Position numbers and translations under genes: made by a program. This document shows positions 42,857 through 52,005 of a stretch of DNA of 64,000 nt, one piece after another. Every line of letters starts with the position of its first letter. Positions within the stretch are counted from its first letter, which is position 1. The notes under the pieces are model-generated. The model saw only the letters and a list, made by a program, of their open reading frames with translations. It was not told the DNA's origin and searched no databases. Origin of the DNA: Streptomyces sp. M92 (lineage in GTDB: Bacteria > Actinomycetota > Actinomycetes > Streptomycetales > Streptomycetaceae); NCBI RefSeq assembly GCF_028473745.1, contig NZ_CP101137.1, forward strand, positions 1,860,001 through 1,924,000, written 5' to 3'.

Positions 42857-43857
42857 GGCGTGATCGCTTCCCCGGCGTCGGTTCCGAAACGCCGCCGGTA
42901 GGCCGACGGGCTGAGCCCGGTCTCGCGACGCAGCTGCGCCCGGAGGTTCGCGGCGGAGCCCAGTCCGCTGCGGTCCGCCACCACGTCCAGCCGCTCTTCT
43001 CCGCGCTCGATGAGACGCCGCGCGAGGGTCACGCGCTCGGCCGTCAGCCAGGCGAGCGGCGTCGTTCCCAGCTGGGCCCGGAAACGCCGGTGCAGCGTCG
43101 CCGGCGACATCGCGGCGCGGTCCGCGAGATCCGTCACGGTCAGCGGCTCGTGCAGGCGCCCCTGCGCCCACTCCAGGAGGGGCGCCAGCGACGTGTCGGG
43201 GACATCGGGCACCGGCCGCTCCACGAACTGCCGCTGCCCGCCCTCCCGGTGGGTGGCGAACACCAGCCGCCGGGAGACGGCGTTGGCGATCTCGGCGCCG
43301 TGGTCCTTGCGCCAGATGTGCAGTCCGAGGTCGAGCGCCGCCGCGCTGCCCGCGGCGGTGAGAACGTCACCGTCGTCCACGAACAGCACGTCGGGCTCCA
43401 GCAGCACCCGCGGGTGCAGTCGGCGGAAGGCGTCCGCCCACAACCAGTGTGTGGCGGCCCGCCGCCCGTCCAGCAGCCCGGCCTCGGCGAGGGCGAAGCT
43501 GCCGGTGCACAGGCTGACGATGCGTGCGCCACGCGCGTGCGCGCGCCGGATGGCGTCCAGGACGGCCGGGCCGCGGGGTACGACGTTGTCCGGCCGCCCG
43601 GGGACGACCAGCGTGTCGGCCCCGTCCGCGGCCTCCAGGCCGGGCACGTCGGCGAGCGTGAAGAACCCGTGGTTCATCCGGATTCCCGGTGTCGGCCCGC
43701 ACAGCGTCACCTCGTACAGCGGCCCCGGCAAGTCCAGCTCGGGACGCGGCAGCCCGAACAGCTCGGTGGCGCAACCGACCTCGAACGGATTGGTGCCCTC
43801 GTCGACGATGACGGCGACCCGGTGGGGACGCGGCTGCTGAGAGGATCCTTGCGGCAT
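42853..43857 (-). CDS. GlxA-family regulator (DJ-1/PfpI domain plus AraC helix-turn-helix)
   Basis: A 334-residue regulator. Residues ~10-180 are a DJ-1/PfpI glutamine-amidotransferase-like domain with the nucleophile-elbow segment VSLCTGSFALAEAG (Cys117 present), used here as a sensor; residues ~230-325 are the AraC DNA-binding domain with two helix-turn-helices (LADRAAMSPATLHRRF; DRSGLGSAANLRAQLRRETGLSPSAYRR). It is divergent from a cupin gene and overlaps the LOR-family gene. Confidence 0.87.
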   Translation of the reverse strand: MPQGSSQQPRPHRVAVIVDEGTNPFEVGCATELFGLPRPELDLPGPLYEVTLCGPTPGIRMNHGFFTLADVPGLEAADGADTLVVPGRPDNVVPRGPAVLDAIRRAHARGARIVSLCTGSFALAEAGLLDGRRAATHWLWADAFRRLHPRVLLEPDVLFVDDGDVLTAAGSAAALDLGLHIWRKDHGAEIANAVSRRLVFATHREGGQRQFVERPVPDVPDTSLAPLLEWAQGRLHEPLTVTDLADRAAMSPATLHRRFRAQLGTTPLAWLTAERVTLARRLIERGEERLDVVADRSGLGSAANLRAQLRRETGLSPSAYRRRFGTDAGEAITP

Positions 43858-43901
43858 GTGCGATTTCTAGCACTCGTCCACCGGGTACGGCACCCCGCAC
43901 G

Positions 43902-43911
43902 ATGACGTCAT
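43902..43911. promoter_or_regulatory. Palindrome ATGACGTCAT at the cupin start codon
   Basis: A perfect 10-bp palindrome includes the first bases of the ATG at 43910. A CACGAT -10-like element at 43898-43903 lies 6 nt before that ATG. It may be an operator for the divergent AraC-type regulator, or chance. Confidence 0.35.
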
Positions 43912-44302
43912 GACACAGGAACCCGTTTCCCTCGCCTCCGCCCTCGCGTCGTTCACCGAACAGTGGAGCCCCCGCATCGTCACCGCCGTCAACGACTACG
44001 ACGTCCGCATCGCCAAGGTCGAGGGTGAGCACGTCTGGCACGTGCACGACCACACCGACGAGTTCTTCCTCGTCCTCGACGGCGAACTGCACATCGCCCT
44101 GCGCGAACCCGACGGTGAACGCACGGTCGTCCTGCCCAAGGGCTCGGTCTTCACCGTCCCGCGCGGCACAGAACACAAGCCGTACGCCCCCGCCGCCACC
44201 GCGATCCTGCTCCTCGAACCGACAGGGACATCGACCGTGGGCGACCGGCACGACGAGGTGCCCGACCACGTGGATGCGACGACGGGGCACGCGCTGACGT
44301 GA
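43910..44302 (+). CDS. Cupin-domain protein
   Basis: A 130-residue single cupin. Motif 1 HVHDHTDEFFLVLDGE (about 43-58) carries two of three metal-binding histidines and a glutamate, and motif 2 PRGTEHKPYA (about 84-93) supplies the last histidine. Such small cupins are often enzymes or ligand-binding proteins; substrate unknown. It is divergent from the GlxA-type regulator, which probably controls it. Confidence 0.82.
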   Translation: MTQEPVSLASALASFTEQWSPRIVTAVNDYDVRIAKVEGEHVWHVHDHTDEFFLVLDGELHIALREPDGERTVVLPKGSVFTVPRGTEHKPYAPAATAILLLEPTGTSTVGDRHDEVPDHVDATTGHALT

Positions 44303-44321
44303 AGCCGGTACCGGGCACCGG

Positions 44322-45146
44322 TCACCTGCGGGGTGCGGGTTCCGGGTTCCGTGGCTCAGCACGCTTCCACAGCTCCTCGCTGTGCTCCGCGAATCGGTCG
44401 AACATGCCTCCGCTGCCGTGCCGCCGCAGATGCAACAGCGGGGAGTCGTGCCCCACCAACCGTGCGAGGTGGGGTGTCACCAGGGCATCGTCATCGAACC
44501 GGAACACGGACAGGCTGACGTGGTTGATGGCGTCCTGCGCAGCGGAGAAGCGTGTTTCCAACCCCTCCAGCGGTCCCAAGCGGTCGAGGTGTTCCAGCGT
44601 GATGCTGATGCGCGTCGAAACGGAGAGGGCCACGTCTTCGACGGTCTCTCGCTGGCGGGTCACATCACCGTTCGGATCGCCGAGCAGGAACCGCACACGA
44701 CATCCCGACTCCGCCTTGCGTCGGACCGTGTCGGCGAAGTGCGGCACCTGGGTCCAGAAGAAGTAGTTCGTGTAGCCCGCGAGGAAGAGGTCGACGTCGG
44801 CCGATTCCGCGAGCTCGGCCCAGACCGTCGACGGGCATGCGGACCGGTACGGGTAGCTGTGCACCAGTTCGCGATCGGTCCCGGTCTTGACGCGGTCTTG
44901 CACAGCCTTTGGCCACAACATCTCTTCGTCCACTCCCAGCGCCCGGCAGGCGTCCGCTCGGTTCCTTGCGTGTGGTGTGAGATCAGGATTGCTCAGCCAT
45001 CGTTCCACTTGCTTCGCAGATACCCCGGCCCGGTACGCGAGCTGTCGGGCGGACAACCCCGCGTCGTTCATGGCGAGCTGAAGAGCGTCGTTCAAGTCAA
45101 CCCCCGTACCCGGGCCTTTTGGGCTTTTCTCGAAGGTAGGGCCCAA
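44322..45146 (-). CDS. XRE-family regulator with DUF5919-like C-terminal domain
   Basis: Up to 274 residues. The helix-turn-helix (about 18-75; LSARQLAYRAGVSAKQVERWLS) is followed by a ~190-residue domain with a Rossmann/PLD-like pattern (DVDLFLAGYTNYFFWTQVPHFADTVRRKAESGCRVRFLLGDP), which lacks HKD catalytic motifs. The start is uncertain: TTG at 45146, TTG at 45095 or ATG at 45068 are the options, none with a clear ribosome site. Divergent from a 64-residue CxxC protein. Such regulators are common in streptomycetes and mostly uncharacterised. Confidence 0.7.
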   Translation of the reverse strand: MGPTFEKSPKGPGTGVDLNDALQLAMNDAGLSARQLAYRAGVSAKQVERWLSNPDLTPHARNRADACRALGVDEEMLWPKAVQDRVKTGTDRELVHSYPYRSACPSTVWAELAESADVDLFLAGYTNYFFWTQVPHFADTVRRKAESGCRVRFLLGDPNGDVTRQRETVEDVALSVSTRISITLEHLDRLGPLEGLETRFSAAQDAINHVSLSVFRFDDDALVTPHLARLVGHDSPLLHLRRHGSGGMFDRFAEHSEELWKRAEPRNPEPAPRR

Positions 45147-45206
45147 AGCTCCAACTGTCCGGCGTACCGGGGAGATACGTCCTCAAGGGTGAGCCACGAT
45201 GCCGTC

Positions 45207-45401
45207 ATGACCGTACCTACGCGCTACAGCACGCCACCCGTCGAACTGCCGCTGTGCCTGGACCAGGAACCGACAGCGGTCGAGGGGTGCGCGGGGTGCG
45301 CCGAACTCACTGCGGTACGGAACCGTGCGCGAGCCGTGGGCGACATGACGACCGTGACCGACTGCAACGTCTTCCTGCGACGGCACCCAGAGGGCCACTG
45401 A
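45207..45401 (+). CDS. Small CxxC protein divergent from the XRE regulator
   Basis: A 64-residue protein with three cysteines, two in EGCAGCAEL (about 27-35) and one in DCNVFL (about 53). It resembles small actinobacterial proteins encoded beside XRE regulators. No fold is recognised; metal binding by the cysteines is possible. The ribosome site is weak (CAAGGGTGAG is 21 bases away), so confidence is moderate. Confidence 0.5.
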   Translation: MTVPTRYSTPPVELPLCLDQEPTAVEGCAGCAELTAVRNRARAVGDMTTVTDCNVFLRRHPEGH

Positions 45402-45513
45402 GGTCACGCGGAGGGAGATCGGGACGGCAGACCGCCGAGGGGGACGGGCTCCGGGGCGGGCCGTCTGCCCGCTGCCCCCGTCGGCCTGGACGCGTGGCAC
45501 GCAACGGCGCCGC

Positions 45514-45765
45514 TCAGGCGCCGTAGCCGTCGCTGTAGCCGTCACGCGTGTGGTGGTGGGGCCGGTCCTCGACGACCGGGGTCGTCGGCGGCATCACGAC
45601 GCGGCGGCGTCGGGCGATGCTGCTGAACGTCGCTACACCGATGAGGCCGACGGCCATGAGGATGACACCGACCAGGTCGAGGTTGACGCCCTGCATGTCC
45701 CAGTCGGTCGCGAACGTGAGGATGGCTCCCACGGCGATGAGGATGATGCACCCGCCGAGGCCCAT
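45514..45765 (-). CDS. Small two-TM protein, DUF6458-like
   Basis: An 83-residue protein with two hydrophobic helices (about 3-20 and 28-48), the first starting MGLGGCIILIAVGAILTFA and the second followed by a basic RRRR cluster, then a polar tail with HHH. This pattern is typical of DUF6458, a small actinobacterial membrane protein family without known function. Probably its own transcript. Confidence 0.72.
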   Translation of the reverse strand: MGLGGCIILIAVGAILTFATDWDMQGVNLDLVGVILMAVGLIGVATFSSIARRRRVVMPPTTPVVEDRPHHHTRDGYSDGYGA

Positions 45766-45878
45766 GAGTGTTGCCTCCCTGTCAGATCCGGTCGGTTCCG
45801 GGTTTCCGGTCGATCCGGTTCCGTGCGGGTACCCCGGGTCTCAACCACCATGCCGTGGGCCCTCGTTCCGCCTCGGTC

Positions 45879-47177
45879 CTACGGCCTCAGGAACGCCACC
45901 AGCGCGTTGGCCAGCAGGTACGGGTCCTCGGCGCCGCACAGTTCCCGTGCGCTGTGCATCGAGAGGATCGCCGCGCCGATGTCGACGGTGCTGATGCCGT
46001 GCCGGGCCGCGGTGATCGGGCCGATGGTGGTTCCGCAGGGCATGGCGTTGTTGGAGACGAAGGTCTGGAAGGGGACGTCCGCCTTCTCGCAGGCGGCGGC
46101 GAACACCGCGCGGCCCGAACCGTCCGTGGCGTAGCGGTTGTTGACGTTGACCTTGAGGATGGGGCCGCCGTTGACGCGCGGGTGGTGGGTCGGGTCGTGC
46201 CGTTCCGCGTAGTTGGGGTGGACGGCGTGGCCCGTGTCGGAGGACAGGCAGACCGTGCCGGCGAAGGCACGGGCGCGGTCCTCGTACGTGCCGCCGCGCG
46301 CGAACACCGAGCGCTCCAGGACGCTGCCGAGGAGCGGGCCGTCGGCGCCCGTGTCCGACTGGGAGCCGGTCTCCTCGTGGTCGAAGGCGGCCAGCACGGG
46401 GATGTACGACAGGTCCGCGCCGGAGGCCGCGACGGCGGCCAGGGCGGCCGTACCGGCGTGCACGGACAGGAGGTTGTCCATGCGCGGGCCGGCCACCAGC
46501 TCCCGGTCGCGGCCCAGGTACGCCGGGGGCTCCACGGAGTGGGTCATCAGGTCCCAGCCGGTGACCTCGCCGCGCGTGAGACCGGTCTCCTCCTCCAGGA
46601 AGGAGATCAGGTCGCCGTCGCGGACCGGGTCGCCGAGGCCCCAGACGGGCTGGAGGTGGCGCTGCTTGTCGAGCTTGAGGCCGTCCGCGGACACGTTGCG
46701 GTCCATGTGGATGGCGAGTTGGGGGACGCGGAGCAGCGGGCGGTCGACGTTCACCAGGCGGGTCGAGCCGTCGCGCAGGGTGAGGCGGCCGGCCAGGCCC
46801 AGGTCGCGGTCGAGCCAGGAGTTCATCAGCGGTCCGCCGTAGATCTCCACGGCGACCTGGCGCCAGCCGTACGCACCGGTGTCGGGGCGGGGCTTCACGC
46901 GCAGGTTGGGGGAGTCGGTGTGGGCGCCGACGATGCGGAAGGGGGTGTGCGGCTCGGCGCCCTCGGGGACGTACCAGGCCACGATCGCGCCGCCGCGCAG
47001 CACGTACTTGCCGCCGCTCGTCCCCTCCCAGGCGTCCGTCTCCGCGACCTGCCGGAAGCCGGCCTTCTCCAGCCGCTCGGCGGCGTTCGCCACGGCGTGG
47101 TACGGCGTGGGGCTCGCCGCGAGGAAGGTCATCAGGTCGTCGGTGTGGCCGCGGTCGAAGCGGGAGGGTGCGCTCAT
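45879..47177 (-). CDS. M18-family aminopeptidase
   Basis: A 432-residue metallo-aminopeptidase. Zinc-binding and catalytic segments are present: GAHTDSPNLRVKPR (about 83-96), FDHEETGSQSDTGADG (about 262), LSSDTGHAVHPNYAERHD (about 310) and a C-terminal MHSARELCGAEDP with the last histidine ligand. M18 enzymes remove N-terminal acidic or neutral residues from peptides, typically as cytosolic multimers. No signal peptide. Divergence from neighbours suggests a single-gene unit. Confidence 0.9.
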   Translation of the reverse strand: MSAPSRFDRGHTDDLMTFLAASPTPYHAVANAAERLEKAGFRQVAETDAWEGTSGGKYVLRGGAIVAWYVPEGAEPHTPFRIVGAHTDSPNLRVKPRPDTGAYGWRQVAVEIYGGPLMNSWLDRDLGLAGRLTLRDGSTRLVNVDRPLLRVPQLAIHMDRNVSADGLKLDKQRHLQPVWGLGDPVRDGDLISFLEEETGLTRGEVTGWDLMTHSVEPPAYLGRDRELVAGPRMDNLLSVHAGTAALAAVAASGADLSYIPVLAAFDHEETGSQSDTGADGPLLGSVLERSVFARGGTYEDRARAFAGTVCLSSDTGHAVHPNYAERHDPTHHPRVNGGPILKVNVNNRYATDGSGRAVFAAACEKADVPFQTFVSNNAMPCGTTIGPITAARHGISTVDIGAAILSMHSARELCGAEDPYLLANALVAFLRP

Positions 47178-47267
47178 GGGTTCACCTTAACGACGTGTGA
47201 GGGCCCGCTTCCCGTGGAGCGGGAGCGGGCCCTCGTACCGGTGTGTGGAGTTCGTGGAGGGCGGGAC

Positions 47268-49094
47268 CTAGAACGCGGCCTCGTCCAGCTCCATCAGGTC
47301 CAGCTCGACGCCCTGGGCGACCTTGCGGGCCAGGGTGAGGCCGGGCAGGACGTTCGCGGCGAAGAACTTCGCGGCGGCGATCTTGCCGGTGTAGAAGGCC
47401 TTGTCCTTGGCGGACGCGGTCGGGAGCTTCTCGGCGGCGACGGCGGCGCCCTTGAGGAGCAGGTAGCCGACGATCACGTCGCCGGAGGCCAGCAGGAGGC
47501 GGGTGGTGTTCAGCCCGACCTTGTAGATGTTCTTGACGTCCTGCTCGGTGGCCGCGAGGTCGGTCAGCATGAGACCGACGATGGCCTCCAGCTCGACGGC
47601 GGCCTTGGCGAGGTGCTCGCGGGCGCCGGACAGCTCCTCGCCGCCGGTGCCGAGGGCGAGGAACTTCTTGATGTCCTCGGCGAGCGAGTTCAGCGCGGCG
47701 CCCTGGTTGCGGACGATCTTCCGGAAGAAGTAGTCCTGGCCCTGGATCGCGGTGGTGCCCTCGTAGAGGGTGTCGATCTTGGCGTCGCGGATGTACTGCT
47801 CGATCGGGTACTCCTGGAGGAACCCGGAGCCGCCGAAGGTCTGCAGCGACTGCGCGAGCTGCTCGTAGGCCTTCTCCGAGCCGTAGCCCTTGACGATCGG
47901 CAGGAGCAGGTCGTTGAGGGCGTGCTCGGTGGCGGCGTCCTCGCCGTTCGCCTCCTTGACCTGGATCTCGTCCTGGACCGAGGCGGTGTACATGACGAGG
48001 GCGCGCATGCCCTCCGCGTACGCCTTCTGCGTCATCAGCGAGCGGCGGACGTCCGGGTGGTGCGTGATGGTGACCTTGGGGGCCGACTTGTCCATGAAGT
48101 TGGCCAGGTCGGGGCCCTGGACGCGCTCCTTGGCGTACTCCAGGGCGTTGAGGTAGCCCGTGGAGAGGGTGGAGATCGCCTTCGTGCCGACCATCATGCG
48201 GGCGAACTCGATGATGCGGAACATCTGGCGGATGCCGTCGTGCTTGTCGCCGATCAGCCAGCCCTTGGCGGGGTGGCGGTCGCCGAAGGTCATCTCGCAG
48301 GTGTTGGAGGCCTTCAGGCCCATCTTGTGCTCGACGTTGGTGGCGTAGACGCCGTTGCGCTCGCCCAGCTCGCCGGTCTCGAAGTCGAACTCGTACTTCG
48401 GGACGAGGAAGAGCGACAGGCCCTTGGTGCCGGGGCCGGCGCCCTCGGGGCGGGCGAGGACGTAATGGAGGATGTTCTCCGACATGTCGTGCTCGCCGGA
48501 CGTGATGAAGCGCTTCACGCCCTCGATGTGCCAGGAGCCGTCCTCCTGCTGGACCGCCTTGGTGCGGCCGGCGCCCACGTCCGAGCCGGCGTCCGGCTCG
48601 GTGAGGACCATGGTGGAGCCCCACTGCTTCTCGACGGCGATCGAGGCGATGTGCTTCTGGACCTCGTTGCCCTCCTCGAAGAGGATGCCCGCGAACGCCG
48701 GGCCGGAGGAGTACATCCACACGGCCGGGTTCGCGCCGAGGATCAGCTCCGCGTACGCCCAGATGAGCGAGCGCGGCGAGGTGGTGCCGCCGATCTCCTC
48801 GGGCAGGCCCAGGCGCCAGTACTCGGAGTCCATGAAGGCCTGGTAGCTCTTCTTGAAGGACGCCGGGACCGGCGCGGTGTTCGTCTCGGGGTCGAAGACC
48901 GGCGGGTTGCGGTCGGCGTCGGCGAAGGACTCGGCCAGCTCGTTCTCCGAGAGGCGGGTCAGCTCCTCCAGGACGCTCTTGGCGGTGTCCGTGTCCATCT
49001 CCGCGAACGGGCCGCTGCCGTAGACCTTGTCGCGGCCGAGCACCTCGAAGAGGTTGAACTCGATGTCCCGGAGATTCGGCTTGTAGTGCCCCAT
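47268..49094 (-). CDS. Acyl-CoA dehydrogenase (long form, FadE-like)
   Basis: A 608-residue flavin dehydrogenase of the long FadE5-like type. [23 protein letters not shown] (about 157) and the [13 protein letters not shown] segment (about 420) mark FAD and substrate sites; the catalytic glutamate is expected in the latter. It oxidises acyl-CoA thioesters in beta-oxidation. The ATG at 49094 follows GGAG and matches family N-termini; the open frame extends 18 codons further. A TACC-N4-GGTA palindrome about 100 bases upstream is a candidate repressor site. Confidence 0.9.
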   Translation of the reverse strand: MGHYKPNLRDIEFNLFEVLGRDKVYGSGPFAEMDTDTAKSVLEELTRLSENELAESFADADRNPPVFDPETNTAPVPASFKKSYQAFMDSEYWRLGLPEEIGGTTSPRSLIWAYAELILGANPAVWMYSSGPAFAGILFEEGNEVQKHIASIAVEKQWGSTMVLTEPDAGSDVGAGRTKAVQQEDGSWHIEGVKRFITSGEHDMSENILHYVLARPEGAGPGTKGLSLFLVPKYEFDFETGELGERNGVYATNVEHKMGLKASNTCEMTFGDRHPAKGWLIGDKHDGIRQMFRIIEFARMMVGTKAISTLSTGYLNALEYAKERVQGPDLANFMDKSAPKVTITHHPDVRRSLMTQKAYAEGMRALVMYTASVQDEIQVKEANGEDAATEHALNDLLLPIVKGYGSEKAYEQLAQSLQTFGGSGFLQEYPIEQYIRDAKIDTLYEGTTAIQGQDYFFRKIVRNQGAALNSLAEDIKKFLALGTGGEELSGAREHLAKAAVELEAIVGLMLTDLAATEQDVKNIYKVGLNTTRLLLASGDVIVGYLLLKGAAVAAEKLPTASAKDKAFYTGKIAAAKFFAANVLPGLTLARKVAQGVELDLMELDEAAF

Positions 49095-49187
49095 GGCGAC
49101 GGCTCCGTTGAGAGATCGGCGAGGCACTGAATCCTCGCATCTGTACACATACCGACTGCGCGTACCAAGCAGTAGCTACGATGATGC

Positions 49188-49199
49188 TACCCGTCGGTA
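49188..49199. promoter_or_regulatory. Palindrome TACC-N4-GGTA upstream of the acyl-CoA dehydrogenase
   Basis: Perfect 4-bp arms with T/A-rich flanks, in the shared promoter region of the acyl-CoA dehydrogenase and SseB-like genes. This resembles short operators of TetR-type lipid regulators, but the assignment is only by shape. Confidence 0.35.
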
Positions 49200-49243
49200 A
49201 TAAGAAGCAACCCCGAGCCGGTCATCTGTGACCCGTCACTCGC

Positions 49244-49249
49244 TAGTCT
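49244..49249 (+). promoter_or_regulatory. -10 element TAGTCT for leaderless start
   Basis: TAGTCT lies 7 nt before the ATG at 49257. Confidence 0.55.
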
Positions 49250-49256
49250 TTGCGGC

Positions 49257-49724
49257 ATGTACGGCTACGACCAGACCGCTGGCCAACAGCAGCAGCAGTA
49301 CGCCCCGCCGCAGCAGCCGATGTCCGGTGGCTACGGGCAGCAGCCGCCGCTGTACCCCGAGCCGTCCCCGCCCTCGCTCGCGGACGCGGTGCGTGCCTTC
49401 ACCACCGGTCAGATGTCCGCCGAGGACTTCCAGCAGATCTTCGCCACCTCGAAGGTCTACTGCCCGCGCGGCGACAACCCCGGCTTCCTCGCGCTGCACA
49501 ACACCCAGCAGCCGGTGATCCCCATGTTCACCGGCCTCAAGGAGCTGCGCCGGTACGCGGGCAAGGAGTCCAAGTACTTCGTGATCACGGGCGCCGAGGT
49601 GATCGACCTCCTGCCGACCGGCTACGGCTTCGTGCTCGACATGGAGGGCGAGCACCGGATGGTGTTCGACGCGAAGGCCGTGGAGCAGATGGTCGACTTC
49701 GCGATGCGCCGGATGTACGGCTAG
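49257..49724 (+). CDS. SseB-domain protein
   Basis: A 155-residue protein. The first ~38 residues are Gln/Pro/Tyr/Gly-rich; residues ~45-150 match the SseB N-terminal-like domain (KVYCPRGDNPGFLALHNTQQPVIPMFTGLKELRRYAG). In actinobacteria this domain has no link to type III secretion and its function is unknown. A -10 element fixes the start, and a strong terminator follows, so this is a single-gene transcript. Confidence 0.82.
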   Translation: MYGYDQTAGQQQQQYAPPQQPMSGGYGQQPPLYPEPSPPSLADAVRAFTTGQMSAEDFQQIFATSKVYCPRGDNPGFLALHNTQQPVIPMFTGLKELRRYAGKESKYFVITGAEVIDLLPTGYGFVLDMEGEHRMVFDAKAVEQMVDFAMRRMYG

Positions 49725-49746
49725 GCGTCGCCGATGGCGCTGTGCG

Positions 49747-49772
49747 AGCCCGGAGGGAATGCCCTCCGGGCT
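49747..49772 (+). terminator. Terminator hairpin after the SseB-domain gene
   Basis: A perfect 11-bp stem, AGCCCGGAGGG with CCCTCCGGGCT, has loop AATG and is followed by TT. Confidence 0.85.
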
Positions 49773-49843
49773 TTCGCGGTTCTGGGTGGCAAGAAGTTCA
49801 ACGCTCAACTAAAGTGGGGCGCACGCCGCCCGAGGAGGTCGAC

Positions 49844-50821
49844 ATGCCTGCCGTGACCGTCGAGAACCCGCTGACGCTGCCCCGCGTATCCGCGTCCGCC
49901 GACGCCGTCGCACGTCCCGTGCTCACCGTCACGACCGCGCCCAGCGGTTTCGAGGGCGAGGGCTTCCCGGTTCGCCGCGCGTTCGCCGGGATCAACTACC
50001 GCCACCTCGACCCGTTCATCATGATGGACCAGATGGGTGAGGTGGAGTACGCGCCCGGGGAGCCCAAGGGCACGCCCTGGCACCCGCACCGCGGCTTCGA
50101 GACCGTCACCTACATCATCGACGGGGTCTTCGACCACCAGGACTCCAACGGCGGTGGCGGCACCATCACCAACGGCGACACCCAGTGGATGACGGCCGGC
50201 TCCGGTCTCCTCCACATCGAGGCGCCGCCGGAGCAGCTGGTCATGTCCGGCGGTCTCTTCCACGGCCTCCAGCTGTGGGTGAACCTGCCGGCCAAGGACA
50301 AGATGATGGCCCCCCGCTACCAGGACATCCGCAGCGGCAGCGTCCAGCTGCTCACCTCCCCCGACGGCGGCGCGCTGATGCGGGTCATCGCCGGTGAGCT
50401 GGACGGCCACGAGGGCCCCGGCATCACGCACACGCCGATCACGATGGTCCACGCGACCCTCGCGCCGGGCGCCGAGGTCACCCTGCCGTGGCGGGAGGAC
50501 TTCAACGGCCTGGCGTACGTGATGGCCGGTCGCGGGTCGGTCGGTGCCGAGCGGCGTCCGATCCACCTCGGCCAGACCGCCGTCTTCGGCGCCGGAGGCT
50601 CGCTGACCGTCCGCGCGGACGACAAGCAGGACTCGCACACGCCGGACCTGGAGGTCGTGCTGCTGGGCGGCCGGCCGATCCGGGAGCCCATGGCCCACTA
50701 CGGCCCGTTCGTCATGAACACCAAGGACGAGCTGATGCAGGCCTTCGAGGACTTCCAGAAGGGCCGCCTCGGCACCGTCCCGGCCGTGCACGGCATGTCG
50801 GAGGCGGGCCCGGAGGCCTGA
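49844..50821 (+). CDS. Pirin family protein
   Basis: A 325-residue bicupin of the pirin family. The N-terminal domain holds the metal ligands in WHPHRGFETVTYIIDG (about 86-100) and HIEAPPE (about 124). Bacterial pirins can act as quercetin dioxygenases or bind metabolic enzymes; the role here is unknown. GAGGAGG lies 6 bases before the ATG, and a TAAAGT -10-like element (49809-49814) ~30 bases upstream suggests a conventional promoter. Confidence 0.88.
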   Translation: MPAVTVENPLTLPRVSASADAVARPVLTVTTAPSGFEGEGFPVRRAFAGINYRHLDPFIMMDQMGEVEYAPGEPKGTPWHPHRGFETVTYIIDGVFDHQDSNGGGGTITNGDTQWMTAGSGLLHIEAPPEQLVMSGGLFHGLQLWVNLPAKDKMMAPRYQDIRSGSVQLLTSPDGGALMRVIAGELDGHEGPGITHTPITMVHATLAPGAEVTLPWREDFNGLAYVMAGRGSVGAERRPIHLGQTAVFGAGGSLTVRADDKQDSHTPDLEVVLLGGRPIREPMAHYGPFVMNTKDELMQAFEDFQKGRLGTVPAVHGMSEAGPEA

Positions 50822-50919
50822 CGCCGGCCGGGGAGCAGCCTCTAGGTGAACCGGTGATCCGTCACCCGGGCGGGCCGTCCGCGCAGGACAGCCCGCCCGG
50901 TGCGTGATCGGCTGGGGAC

Positions 50920-52005
50920 GTGCACCTGCTTCCCGACCCGGTGCGTCGGTTCGCCGCCTGGTGCGCCGTCGTCCTCCTCGCCAGCGGTGTCGTCTACGTC
51001 GCGATCCGGCTCTGCGTCGAGTTCCGCACCGCGGTGACGCCGGCGCTGCTCGCGCTGCTCGGCACCGCGCTGCTCCGGCCGCTGCACCGGTGGCTGGTCA
51101 AGGCGCACGTGCAGCGGTCGCTGGCGGCCGGGCTCACCTGCGTCGCCGTCGTGGCCGTGGTCGGCGGGGCCGTGTACATCGTGGTGTCCGCGCTCATCGA
51201 GACCGGCGACCAGATCATCGCCTCGCTGCGGAACGCGGCGCGCGACATCGCCGACCACTTCGGTGCGGCCGGCACCTCGCTGGAGGACATGGCGTCCAAC
51301 GCGCGGGAGCTGCTCGGGAAGTTCGGCGGGACCGCCGCCTCCGGGGTGGTCACCGGGATCAGCGTCGTCGGCGAGATGCTGGCCATGGCCGTGCTCGCCC
51401 TGCTGCTCGTCTTCTTCTTCCTGCGCGACTCCGACCGCGCCGTCTCCACGGTGCGCCACCTCGCCCCGCCCGGCGGCGCCGACATGGTCGAGGCGATGGC
51501 CCGGCGGGCCTTCGGCGCCGTCGAGGGCTTCATGCGCGGCACCACCCTCATCGCCCTGATCGACGCCTTCTGCATCACGGTGGGCCTGCTGATCCTGCGG
51601 GTGCCCGGCGCGATCGGGCTCGGCGCGCTGGTCTTCGTCGGCGCCTACATCCCCTACCTCGGCGCCTTCATCTCCGGTGCGGTGGCGGTGCTGGTCGCGC
51701 TGGCCGACCGGGGGTTCGCCATCGCGCTGTGGGCCCTCGGAGTGGTGCTCGCCGTGCAGGTGCTGGAGGGGCACGTGCTCCAGCCGATGATCCAGAGCCG
51801 GACCGTGCAGATGCATCCGGCGATCGTGCTGCTGGCGCTCACCGCGGGGGCGTCGGTGGCGGGCATCCTGGGGATGCTGCTCGCCGTACCGCTGACCGCG
51901 GCCGCGTTCGGGATCGTGCACGAGCTCCAGGGGCGTTACGCGGCGTCCGGGCCGCCGTCGGGGCCACCGCCGCCGCGGCCGGCGTCCGGGTCCGTGGACT
52001 CGTAG
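50920..52005 (+). CDS. AI-2E (TqsA/PerM) family membrane protein
   Basis: A 361-residue permease-like protein with seven to eight membrane helices: pairs at about 10-30 and 36-55, one at 75-95, a soluble segment (about 96-145), and four or five between 150 and 320. VGAYIPYLGAF and GHVLQPMIQSRTVQMHPAIVLLALTAG are family hallmarks. Substrates in this family range from AI-2 export to Na+/H+ exchange and remain unclear here. The last 70 bases overlap the convergent phosphatase gene on the other strand. The C-terminal tail is Pro-rich. Confidence 0.85.
   Translation: MHLLPDPVRRFAAWCAVVLLASGVVYVAIRLCVEFRTAVTPALLALLGTALLRPLHRWLVKAHVQRSLAAGLTCVAVVAVVGGAVYIVVSALIETGDQIIASLRNAARDIADHFGAAGTSLEDMASNARELLGKFGGTAASGVVTGISVVGEMLAMAVLALLLVFFFLRDSDRAVSTVRHLAPPGGADMVEAMARRAFGAVEGFMRGTTLIALIDAFCITVGLLILRVPGAIGLGALVFVGAYIPYLGAFISGAVAVLVALADRGFAIALWALGVVLAVQVLEGHVLQPMIQSRTVQMHPAIVLLALTAGASVAGILGMLLAVPLTAAAFGIVHELQGRYAASGPPSGPPPPRPASGSVDS

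Noticed and set aside
45768..49130. A 1120-codon plus-strand frame opposite the aminopeptidase and acyl-CoA dehydrogenase
   Set aside because: It is a shadow frame caused by high third-position GC; both genes beneath it have full sets of catalytic motifs.
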